Assembly: GCF_035046485.1 (NCBI RefSeq) | Contig: NC_085136.1 | Coordinates: 329,122,227-329,186,226 of the forward strand | Length of the DNA stretch: 64,000 nucleotides | Origin: Aedes albopictus | Taxonomy: Eukaryota; Arthropoda; Insecta; Diptera; Culicidae | Direction: 5' to 3' | Shown: one piece after another, positions 52,384 through 62,500 of the stretch | Numbering within the stretch: the stretch's first letter is position 1 | Layout: each line of letters begins with the position of its first letter | Notes under the pieces: model-generated | What the model was told of the DNA's origin: nothing | Databases searched by the model: none | Seen by the model: the letters and a program-made list of their open reading frames with translations, nothing else | Program-made: the position numbers and the translations under genes

Positions 52384-53274
52384 TCAGTCATCTTGTCTTG
52401 TGTATAGGTAGTCAACGGTTCCGATCTGGTTTGCTCTAGGACTAGTTTGATTTCTCCGTATTGGCTGCTGGCAATCTTGATTACATCTAGCGGCAATGTG
52501 TCCTGGCTGGTGACAGTAACAAATGACGGATGTTTGAGAAGAATTTTGATTTAACTTGATTGAGGCAAAGGCACTTCTAAGATCAGCAACTCTTGAAAAA
52601 TTTCGCATCTTTGCTTGGGTTCTTAATTGTACATCTGGAATTCCTTCGACAATATAATCAATCAGCTCGAATTCTTGAAGACATAGTGGCATCGCTAGAA
52701 TCTGCTTTTCAATGCAGTATTGAGTAAAATATTCACGAACGTTCCATTTCCTTCTCTCCAATCATTTATACAACTCCAACGAACTTGTCTTGACTGAAAA
52801 CACTTCCTTCATGCTTCTAAAGAGTTCCTCAAGATTCATTGCCATCAAATTCTGCTGCGACACTGACCAAATCTGCGCCACGCCAGTTAGACGTTTCAAG
52901 ACTATCAGCTTCATTACTTCACCGTTAACCTTGAAAAGCGTTTTCATTTGATTCGCCACATTCTCGAAATGTTCAAAATTTTCACCACTGGCTCCCGAAA
53001 AGTTTGGTAACAGGAAAAAAATTTCATCCAATTTCAATGTACGATCTAATCCTTCTCCAAAAAATGTAGGGTATGTCTCAGGATTTATTTCTCCAGGCAT
53101 ATCGTTGACCAACATTCGACAGACGTTTCCACCAGTCAAGAATCGACCTTCCATGGAAATGCGAGTACCAGATGTATTTGCTTCAGATGAATTCTGTTGA
53201 TTCGCAAAAGGAATACCAGTTCCGAAATTTTCCGAATCTTCTGCATCCGCAAGTCTCTGACTGCTCGACGACAT
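52384..53274 (-). pseudogene. Gypsy gag (interrupted by one stop)
   Basis: The likely start is MSSSSQRLADAEDSENF at 53274, just inside the 5' LTR. One in-frame TGA at 52762-52764 splits the frame, which then continues. Near the end is a zinc-knuckle remnant, CYCHQPGHIAARC, one residue short of the CX2CX4HX4C spacing. Gag would form the particle and bind RNA. Confidence 0.7.
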
Positions 53275-53307
53275 CTTGAATATTTGGCAGTATCCCACTT
53301 CTGAAGT

Positions 53308-53430
53308 TGAAGGAAACACCTCTTTCCAGTTTGAAGGTTGTTTATTCAATGTCAGTCAATTACAATTTTCATATTGTCTGTCCTAAAAGTCATGCCTACT
53401 ATGATTTATATACCTTACTTCACTATCACA
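53308..53430 (-). repeat. 5' LTR of the Ty3/gypsy element
   Basis: 123 bases, same TG...CA termini as the 3' LTR, outer flank CTAAC. The region directly inside it contains TGGGATACTGCC about 10 bases from the LTR edge; whether this is a primer-binding site is unclear. Confidence 0.85.
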
Positions 53431-53552
53431 CTAACCCTATACAAACATTCAAATCAATTAGTATGCAATTGACTTCGTTTAATATAACGTTTACTATGAA
53501 GTTGTTCAGTATTGTGTTACAGGGTACACAAATCCATGATGGGACACAGTTA

Positions 53553-53790
53553 TGCGAGGTACGCAAGTTATCTCAGTAGCATGTTTGTCACTGAGATACC
53601 TTGGTATCGACTTAACTCAAGACCAACTAATATTGATGAATAGAGATCCTGAGTTGCAGTATGCGAAATTCCCCCATTCTGGCGAGACTAGCTTTATAAA
53701 GCCAACCACGTCCTTGGGGGATACCCAAGTAATCCACAAGCATTTCCAAGTAATGCTTGTGGCTACTTGGGATTATATCATTGCACGAAT
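53553..53790 (-). repeat. Dispersed repeat family, copy 2
   Basis: Inverted relative of 25567-25860: CTGAGATACCTTGGTAT, CCCATTCTGGCGAGACTAGC and TTTATAAAGCCAACCACGTC correspond to words there. It runs towards the assembly gap. Confidence 0.5.
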
Positions 53791-53860
53791 TAGACTGAAT
53801 GTCAACCATTGGAATGCAAAATGTAGTAATTCCACACTTGTCATGGATGGCAATAATCCT

Positions 53861-54360
53861 NNNNNNNNNNNNNNNNNNNNNNNNNNNNNNNNNNNNNNNN
53901 NNNNNNNNNNNNNNNNNNNNNNNNNNNNNNNNNNNNNNNNNNNNNNNNNNNNNNNNNNNNNNNNNNNNNNNNNNNNNNNNNNNNNNNNNNNNNNNNNNNN
54001 NNNNNNNNNNNNNNNNNNNNNNNNNNNNNNNNNNNNNNNNNNNNNNNNNNNNNNNNNNNNNNNNNNNNNNNNNNNNNNNNNNNNNNNNNNNNNNNNNNNN
54101 NNNNNNNNNNNNNNNNNNNNNNNNNNNNNNNNNNNNNNNNNNNNNNNNNNNNNNNNNNNNNNNNNNNNNNNNNNNNNNNNNNNNNNNNNNNNNNNNNNNN
54201 NNNNNNNNNNNNNNNNNNNNNNNNNNNNNNNNNNNNNNNNNNNNNNNNNNNNNNNNNNNNNNNNNNNNNNNNNNNNNNNNNNNNNNNNNNNNNNNNNNNN
54301 NNNNNNNNNNNNNNNNNNNNNNNNNNNNNNNNNNNNNNNNNNNNNNNNNNNNNNNNNNNN
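53861..54360. other. Assembly gap (500 N)
   Basis: Exactly 500 unknown bases. The round number suggests a placeholder of arbitrary size, so distances across it are unreliable. Confidence 0.95.
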
Positions 54361-54703
54361 TTAGATTGGCATTTTCAATGTAATGATGCAATACATTTTT
54401 CTTTACATTAGGGTGCATTAAAAGGTGATATACAATAATTCAATAATTCAACACTGCAAAAACTGGAAAAATGCAATGTACAAACTAGCAAAGGTTGCTC
54501 TAACAATACAATTATAAAAGCTTGACTCTAATGGTAAACAAATGAAATCAAGAAGAGTGAACAACTTTACTCTAGCGATCATCATCCACCGTTCGACGAC
54601 TTTCTTCAGCAAAACCTTTTTAGAGATGACCTTTTCTCTTTTCTGTTGGCTGCTATCGCATGCCAATAATGATGGAAACCACAATTATGTAGCATGTGAG
54701 CAG

Positions 54704-55472
54704 TAGCGTGGTTCAAAAAATCGTTTTTGCTCCACACCGCTTATTCGATTTCTACCCAGATTATATGCCTTCTCCAAAAAATTGAGCTCATTTGGTTGAA
54801 AATTGACACTCCACAAGCCCTTCAAAGTTTGTATGGGAATTACTATGGGAAACCGATGATTTTCATTCAATTCACCGTAGCATTTCCCCAAGTGCCCTAG
54901 TGGGTTAGTTGACCCTTGGTAATCCTAGGCTACTCTATCAGCTACAACTTTGCCGAAGACCGCATTCAAATCGGGCGCCTCATTAATTAGTTACCGATTT
55001 TTATCCAGAATCTAAATCTCTACTCATGATGGATAAACTATTCGGTGGGCATCACTGCATTTTGCAGTGAAACATAGTAGTCATGATTTCAGTGTGCTAT
55101 CTTTGGCGCCATATGCAGCAATGTTACCTGCTGGGAAGCTGAAGGATCACTGTTAATGTTTGTCCAGTTGAATACAAATCGATAACTAATTAATGAGGCG
55201 TCCGATTTGAATACGGTCTTCGGCAAAGTTGTAGCTGATTGAATAGCCCAGGAGTACCAAGGGTCAACTAACCCTCTAGGGCACTTGGGGAAATGCTACC
55301 GTCGATTGAATGAAAAACATCGTTTTCCCATAGTAATTCCCATACAAACTTTGAAGGGCTTGTGCAGTCTCAATTTTCAACCAAATGAGCTCAAATTTTG
55401 GGTGAAGACATAGAATCTGGTTAGGAATCAAATAAGCGGTGTGGAGCAAAAACGATTTTTTGAACCACGCTA
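54704..55472. mobile_element. Foldback element FB4, hAT-type 8-base duplication
   Basis: GTGAGCAG is duplicated exactly (54696-54703 and 55473-55480). Ends are TAGCGTGGTTCAAAAAATCG and its complement. Arms of about 310 bases carry the shared foldback blocks AATTGAGCTCATTTGGTTG (54780), AGTTTGTATGGGAATTACTA (54825) and ACTTTGCCGAAGACCGCATT (54946). No coding capacity. Confidence 0.85.
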
Positions 55473-55659
55473 GTGAGCAGTGTGCGAAGAGTGTTTTAAT
55501 TTTCTTACATTGATTAAATATATTCTTAATTGCATTATGTGATTCATCAGAATGTTATTACAGGGATTCTATTACATATGTCATAGTCGTTTTGCCCTCT
55601 ACTGCAATGATTGAGCCAGAAGAACAGTCTCCTTTTAGTTAATGAAATATCTGTTGTTA

Positions 55660-55750
55660 TCACTAGCAGCAGAAACGGTCCAAGGCGCCAGCGCGTATGG
55701 AGCTCATCTAGCGGTCTTCAACACTTCTGGTTCGACTCCCAATACGGCAA
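55660..55750 (+). mobile_element. tRNA-Leu-like pseudogene or SINE head
   Basis: GGTCCAAGGCGCCAG followed by GGTTCGACTCCC matches the D-arm and T-arm of a leucine tRNA. The A-box is altered (TAGCAGCAG) and the anticodon and acceptor stems do not pair. An A-rich stretch follows. It is not a working tRNA gene. Confidence 0.45.
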
Positions 55751-56234
55751 CAAAAAAAATAATAGGGGTACTCACTAAACAGATTAAATTGCTGCGTAAG
55801 CCATGATTTTCTGCTTATTTGAAATATTTCATGATTTTGCGAATGGAATAACCAAAGATTGCCTTGGTGATCGCGACGATTAATCAGTTTAATCAGTTTA
55901 CGCTGTTAAGTGAATTCCCCTAATGGTTAAAACATTCATGTATGGGGGCATTAGTACCGTCGATAATGAAACGGTGCTAAAAATAGATTTTTGTGTTGGT
56001 TTTTCGTGTTGCACGTATCAAGCACGTGCAAATGCAAATGTACAGCACATGCATTTATGTTACTTTAGCAATGGCTGTCAATGTGCTGCAATATATGGCC
56101 CTAATTTGATTTTAGTGGGGCCCTTTTTGACTTTCATATTGCTTCAATGAGGTGTTTAAAGTAATGCAGCATTATATTCACAATTTTAAATATCTATATA
56201 CATATGGCAAAATTGATGCACTTATATACGGCTT

Positions 56235-56370
56235 CGTGGTTATTTGGGTAGGATCCATATGTCAGCAGGCCCTAAGAAGCTTGCAGAGAACTTTGAACCT
56301 ACGATGGGTGAGTGCACTGCAATAGCAGAGGATGTGTTCTGATGTTTCTCTCTCCTCGTCACAGAAGCGA
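56235..56370 (-). repeat. Dispersed repeat family, copy 3
   Basis: Shares GGATCCATATGTCAGCAGG, GCAGAGGATGTGTTCTGATG and TCTCCTCGTCAC with the inverted copy 25567-25690. The remaining DNA of 55751-57235 shows no gene. Confidence 0.5.
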
Positions 56371-57243
56371 CAATTGGGTTCTTTAGGGGTATCCGGATTA
56401 TTTCATAATCGGATTCTCCGCCCAAAAATCAGTCGAAATCCAAAATTTCATAATTTTTGGAGTCTTTATACTATTTTTAAAATGAATTTTAAGTTTGTAT
56501 GGGGAAAATTTTTTGTTCGGGTCGAACTGTCATTTTATCGATTGAACTGTCATTCTGTCCACGAAAATTGAAACTCTTTTGTTAATTTTACCATCAAAAC
56601 AAAGGTATTGGAATCTAATAAAATCACGTTATACTCAGTAAAATGAGCTCTTTCGATTAGGCTATAGAAAATAGGAATATTTTTTTCACTAAACAACCCA
56701 ATTTGAGGATTGGATTGCTCCGATCTTTTGTAAGTCGTATCTGCAGTGGCAGTGTCCGTCCAGTTATTAGACCGGTGTAGATGTTCAGTTCCCTTTTGTT
56801 TAAACCTAATAGACGAGCCATTTGGATTGGCATTTAATATGAAGAAGTCATCATTGACATTATCATTTGGAAGTCATCATTAACTAAATCATCATGAAAA
56901 ATTGAAAGCAATTTATGTTATCTCGTTTAAAGCTTACATTTCCGCAGTCAATGCATTTTCAATGCACACATTTTAGCTTCGAACAAGAAATCTATTTTCG
57001 ACCTTTCAATTATGACAATTTTATTAATGGCGACTTCTTCAACCTTAATTTCAAGGGACCCAATTTAAATGCAGACGTTAGAAACAATGAAACATTTTCC
57101 GAAGTCAAGTCCAGATACATGTACTTGTCGTTGCAATATGGTTTTCCTATGTGGCCGGCAGGGTACCCGGGTACCCAGCGCCCATTTAAAAAGCACGGTG
57201 TAGAAAAAAGCAAAAAGTTTGTCGAACACATAACGGTTTTTTA

Positions 57244-57859
57244 CAGGCCCCTGACACGGCCTATATCAATGCATTGGAATCATGGTAGACAGGATGTCCT
57301 GAGCGCTAATAAATAGCGCCCACTGTCAAATGCGAAAACATCAACAATTTTTTGTTTAACGTTTAATTTGGTTTGTTGATCAGTTTTTGGACTCATTTTT
57401 TCCACCTGTTATGATCACAAAACACTTCAAACTCGCTTTAATATTAATGTACGGTAAGAGGAGCATGCGATTAGTTGAATAAAGCAACCCAACAAACACG
57501 CATTGTGAATGTGATTTCGTGTGTGGCTCATAACATCAAACAAAAGCTGCGTTTGTTGATTACACGCTCGTTTCAATTTGCACAAATATGAGTATAAGGC
57601 AGTTAGATTTGGCTACGATATTCTCAATTTAGTTGAAAATCGGAGTTTTTGACTAGCGAAGTTGGATTTTTCTCCAAATCCGTGCGTCGGACCTAACTTC
57701 GGAAGTGGTGCGCTGTATAGTAAACCTGGTCCGCTATACAGCGCACCACTTCCGAAGTTAGGTCCGACGCACGGATTTGGAGAAAAATCCAACTTCGCTA
57801 GTCGAAAATTACGTGATTCAACTGCACGGACAATATATTTCATTGATGCCAGGGGCCTG
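57244..57859. mobile_element. 616-base hAT-type element, short copy
   Basis: CAGGCCCCTGACACGG and the inverted CAGGCCCCTGGCATC ends are flanked by GTTTTTTA (57236-57243, 57860-57867), an exact 8-base duplication. It is an internally deleted relative of 41846-45194 and contains the perfect hairpin at 57651-57803. Confidence 0.85.
57651..57803. repeat. Perfect 70-base inverted repeat with 13-base loop
   Basis: 57651-57720 and 57734-57803 are exact reverse complements (70 of 70). The outer words are GACTAGCGAAGTTGG and CCAACTTCGCTAGTC. Nothing like it is in the long copy of the host element. Confidence 0.95.
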
Positions 57860-58631
57860 GTTTTTTAAGTGTCTCGAGTATAGTGATAATCACGTTCAAA
57901 TGTATGCGTGCCTTTTTTGTAGATGTAGTTGTGAAACTGCGAGGAAAACATTTGCACTCCTACCCCGGATGTTAGTTTTATCATTATTTACCCGTTTTAC
58001 CCAATTTGATTGGGTAATATTTGCATATGCAATCTGAATAGCCTTTGAATTAGCGTGCATTTTTGTGTGAGGAAAAACTCGCGTTAGTGTTCGTGTGTTG
58101 AAATGTCACTTATCTCTATAGGCCTAATTAGAAGACGTTTAAAATCAGCTGATTTTGGGGGCCTTTGACAGTTCTCCTATGAAAATGACAGTTCAGCGTT
58201 TGCGCCTTTTTTCGGCAGTTGTAATAAACAGTGGCATACACGGACCTGTCAACTGAAAAAGCCTATTGGAACTATGGGAATGACAGAAATTCGACTGTTC
58301 CAATTTTGACGTTTCTCCTCTTTGTTTCATCCAGGCTCGTTAGTTTTCCTCACTAGGCGAGATTATGACATTGACGGAGGGAGCTCACCACGAATGATAG
58401 AATTGTTTCTTGTTTCATTTTGATTAACATTATATTATTAGAAATTTTCGGATAATATCCTTTCCAAATGGATCGATGAAGCCAACTTTGTTAGCCGTTA
58501 CCGCAAGATAACAAAGAAGCCACCGTATATGGGCTTTAACATTGTGACAACAGTCGAGTTATGTCAAACACACAAGGCTACGGTGGCGCTATCTGCTCAT
58601 TTCATAGCGGCTGTTTTAGTTACTTTAACAC

Positions 58632-58850
58632 TTGTGGCCGGCAGGGTACCCGGGTACCTTTTTCAATTTCAAATCTCGATATTTTAATGGTTATTGAGAC
58701 TAGAATGTTGGAACTCTGTTAGGTCTTAGAACTCGTGAATATACATCTATTAATGGGGTTGACCGAATTTTAAAGTGAGGAGGGGCAGGGGGAGGGGCTC
58801 CTGCATTTTTTATTACGTGGAAGGCCGGCAGGGTACCCGGGTACCCCCGA
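58632..58850 (+). repeat. GGCCGGCAGGGTACCCGGGTACC motif, two direct copies
   Basis: The motif occurs at about 58636 and 58824 in the same orientation and a third time near 57153. Its core is a doubled GGGTACCC palindrome. The regions 57868-58630 and 58851-59100 hold no recognised gene. Confidence 0.6.
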
Positions 58851-59100
58851 AATTGAAATGATCGTATCTCCGTCAATTTTTCATCGATTTTGGAAATTTT
58901 TAGCTCATTCAACTCAGAAACTCATCATCTATCGGGAAAATATTTGGTTAGACCGATCTAATCACCGTGGTTTTCGGAAAATCCATATTTTTGGGAGCAT
59001 GTCCTTATACCATATTGAAACCCACATTGTTAAGGCTAGGATACCTTAAAGTGTTTATGGTCAACCATGGCTCCACGGGAAGCGTGTTCCGAAATCACAG

Positions 59101-59529
59101 TGTTGGGTTATGTCACCAACTCCAAATAGCAACACTGTGTGGTTTGAGTGTGAATGCTTTTAGCTGAAATGGGAGTTTATTTTAGAGCGAGTTTTTACAA
59201 TTTCTACTTACTACATACAAATTTGGTGTACTTATTAGGATAGTGGAGAGCGATCGTTTTCCCACTAGGCTGGCTATTGGTGTTTTCTAGTTTCTATAAA
59301 TTTTTCAATTCATTAGCATGTAACATAGGCAAAATTCGATTCCAGCACTTACAATTTTTAGGGTTAAACACTAGCTAATATAGGTATAGATGAATTCACG
59401 CTTATTAGGAATTTAGATTAGAGGCTGTAAATTTAAGATTAATTATAATCTCACAACGTAATATAATCAATTTCACAAAGTAATATAATCACCGTAAAGA
59501 ATAATTTGCTGATTCACGACCTTGCAACA
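59101..59529 (-). repeat. 3' LTR of the BEL/Pao element
   Basis: The 429-base block starts TGTTGGGTTATG and ends CCTTGCAACA, TG...CA with TGTT/AACA inverted tips. On the coding strand it directly follows an A-rich tract (CAAAAAGTAAACAGC) six bases after the pol stop codon. The left flank is CACAG, whose duplicate should lie beyond the right edge of the window. Confidence 0.75.
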
Positions 59530-59534
59530 GCTGT

Positions 59535-62500
59535 TTACTTTTTGATTGACGTTTCCACATCATGCAGACTAGAGTCGATTGCAGGACCGTCGTTGTCAGT
59601 GTTGCCATAACATACCCCCGCCCGTAAACCTTGGTGAGGGTTTAGAACTTCAGTTGAACCGACGGCAGGTTTACTATTCTCTTTGACGTCTAATACAGCC
59701 AGCTTTACTGCTGATCTACGCACAGTTCCCGACGATGTCCGTACTAGCGCTTGCCGTACTCTGCCGTCTCGCCCGGGGTAGATCTCTTCAACCAGTCCTC
59801 GAACCCATTGATTCCTCGTCTTTCCGTCAATCAGCAGTACTAAATCGCCTACTTGCAAGTCCTTCACATCCTCAAACCATTTGCATCTACGAGTAATCAT
59901 TGGTAGATACTCTTTGAGCCACCTACGCCAAAATTCATCTGCAATGCATCTTGCCATGTTCCAACTTTTTCTAAGGTTCACGTGATCATCCAGTGGGCCG
60001 TTGGGAAGAAATTTTGCTCCAGATGAGTTGCCCAGCAGAAAATGATTAGGCGTCAATGCTTCCTGATCGGCTGACTCAAGTGGTATATAAGTGAGCGGCC
60101 TCGAGTTTATCATCCCTTCTGCTTCAATGAGTATAGTTTCCAACACTTCATCGTCAGGCTTGCGTGAACTCTCCAGAACAGCTCCGATAGCTACTTTCAC
60201 TGAACGAACAAGTCTCTCCCACGCACCCCCCATGTGGGGAGTCGAAGGGGGTATAAACTTCCATGAGCATTGAGAGGTAGTGAACTTTTCGACCAAAGCT
60301 CGGTTGTGCGCTTCTAGTTCGTTACTAGTACCTTGAAAGCACGTGGCATTATCGGACCAGAACTCTCTTGGATGTCCGCGACGAGCCACAAATCGTTGAA
60401 CAGCCATGATGCATGAAATAGTGCTTAGTGAATGTACTACTTCCATGTGTACCGCTCTGACGGTAAGGCAGGTGAAGAGCGCCACCCAGCGCTTCACGTT
60501 GCTCCTGCCCAACTTTACCAAGATTGGACCGAAATAGTCCACACCCGTATACGTGAAGGGTTGAATGAAAGCCGTCAAACGCATTTCAGGAAGCGATGCC
60601 ATGACCGGCGGCCTTGGGTTAGCTTTCGCAATGCGGCAAAGCGCGCAAGCTCGTTGAACCTTGTCCAGTAGCCGACGAAGTGTGGGTATTTCGTAACGTT
60701 GGCGGATCTCATTGAACACGGTTTCACGATTGGCGTGTCGTAAACGCCGATGATAACAATCAACAATTAGAAAGGTAATCGTGTGTCGTTTTGGGAGTAT
60801 TATGGGAAACTTAGCATCGAAAGAAGCATACGGTGCGGCGCCGATTCGTCCCCGACTACGCAGAACTCCCGAATCGTCCAGGAATGGATACTTCTTATAG
60901 ATGGTACTGGACTTGCTTACAGTAGGATGCCGCATCTCTGGTGGACCCTGCGTTTTACTAAGGGTAGAAATTTCCTCTGCATAACATTCGTTTTGAGCCA
61001 TCTTGAGCAGGGCTTCTTCGGCGTTGTGAAGTTCATCGCAGGTGATTGGACCGAGTTCCAGATTCTCGCCGTTTCTACGCCTTCGGAGGTTATCGATCCA
61101 ACGAAACACGTAGGCAGATACACGTAGCAGTTTGCACCACTTGTTGATTTTGTCAAGCAAAAAACTTGATGAGAAGTGAGCTAAGTTGCAGTGAGCAGGA
61201 CGAAGTTCCACTTCTGTTGAGGTGGTTTCTTTTTGCTTGGGCCAGTGTGATTCGGGTTCAAATAGAAAGGACGGTCCGTGAAACCATGGACCGACGGTCA
61301 TTGCTTGTGGATCACTGTTCCATTTGGTGGCCAGGTCCGCAACGTTCATTTTTGATGGAACCCAGTGCCATTCTGACTGTTGCGTGGACGACAAAATCTC
61401 TCCCACTCGAACAGCGACGAATTTGTGGTAACGGCGATGATCAGTAGCACGAATCCATGCCAGGACGGTGTTTGCATCGGTCCAACAAAAGCGTTGGCTT
61501 ACTGGATACGTGTGTTGATTTTGAATTGTTTCTAACAGACGGGTACCAAGAACAGCTGCCTTAAGTTCAAGCCTTGGTATCGATAAAGCCTTCAGTGGAG
61601 CCACCTTGGTTTTGGCACCGACAAGCGCCACTTGCGTGTCTTGTTCGGTCTGCAGCCGGAAGTATACAACCGCTGCATATGCTGAATCGCTAGCATCTAC
61701 AAACAAATGAATTTGTAGACGGATGAAACTAGGTGGATGGTTAGAGGGGAAGTAGCATCGTGGTATGCGGAGCCGATCCAGTTGCTTTAACGAGTCTGCC
61801 CACTGTCGCCAGCGCATATTCGTGTCTTGGGGAATTTGTTGGTCCCAATCAGTTCCTTTCGCCCAAAGCTCTTGAATTAGGACTTTTCCATGAACCAGGA
61901 GGTAGGAGATGAGCCCGAGTGGATCGAACAAACTCATCACTACCCTGGCAACTTCTCGCTTTGAAGGAACGTGATCAGTGTGCAGGATTTTAAGGATGTC
62001 TTCTCGGGCGCCGAAAGTATAGATGAAAATGTCCGAATCTGGAACCCACTTCATTCCCAAAACCGATTCAATCTTACCTGCTCGCTCAAGATCTAGGTCC
62101 TTCATTTCGGTCTGCAACTCCTCCCCAATACCTTGCAAGACCTCTGGTACGTTGGACAGAAATCGACGGAGGGTGAATCCGCCTTTAGCGTGTACCAATT
62201 TCACTTCGTTTACAACACTTACTGCCTCCGAAATCGACTTGAAACTATCTAAATAGTCGTCAACGTAGTGCCTTTTTACAATGGCCTCCGCTGCTCGAGG
62301 GTATTCTGCGGCGTTCTCTTCTGCGTTGAGGTTCTTCACGTATTGTGCCGACGCCGGGGAGCAGGTTGAACCGAAGGTTGCTACGTCCATCACGTAGATC
62401 TTAGGGATGTCCATCGTATTCTCTCGGTACAGGAAACGTTGAGACTGGCAATCTGGACTGCGAATCTTAATCTGGTGAAACATTTCCATTATGTCACCGG

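Larger units (their letters stand above)
48647..53430 (-). mobile_element. Complete Ty3/gypsy LTR retrotransposon with 122-base LTRs
   Basis: LTRs at 48647-48768 and 53308-53430 both run TG...CA, differ at about five positions, and are flanked by an exact CTAAC duplication (48642-48646 and 53431-53435). On the - strand lie gag, protease, reverse transcriptase, RNase H and integrase in gypsy order. Coding regions are broken by stops and frameshifts, and by two later insertions (51095-51259 and about 49363-49674). Very short LTRs recall the mag-like lineage, though clade assignment is not certain. Confidence 0.9.

Noticed and set aside
53552..54418. Open frames of 190-270 codons around 54 kb
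   Set aside because: They are carried by the run of N and have no sequence support.
55660..55750. Functional tRNA-Leu gene
   Set aside because: D-arm and T-arm words match but acceptor and anticodon stems do not pair and the A-box is altered.
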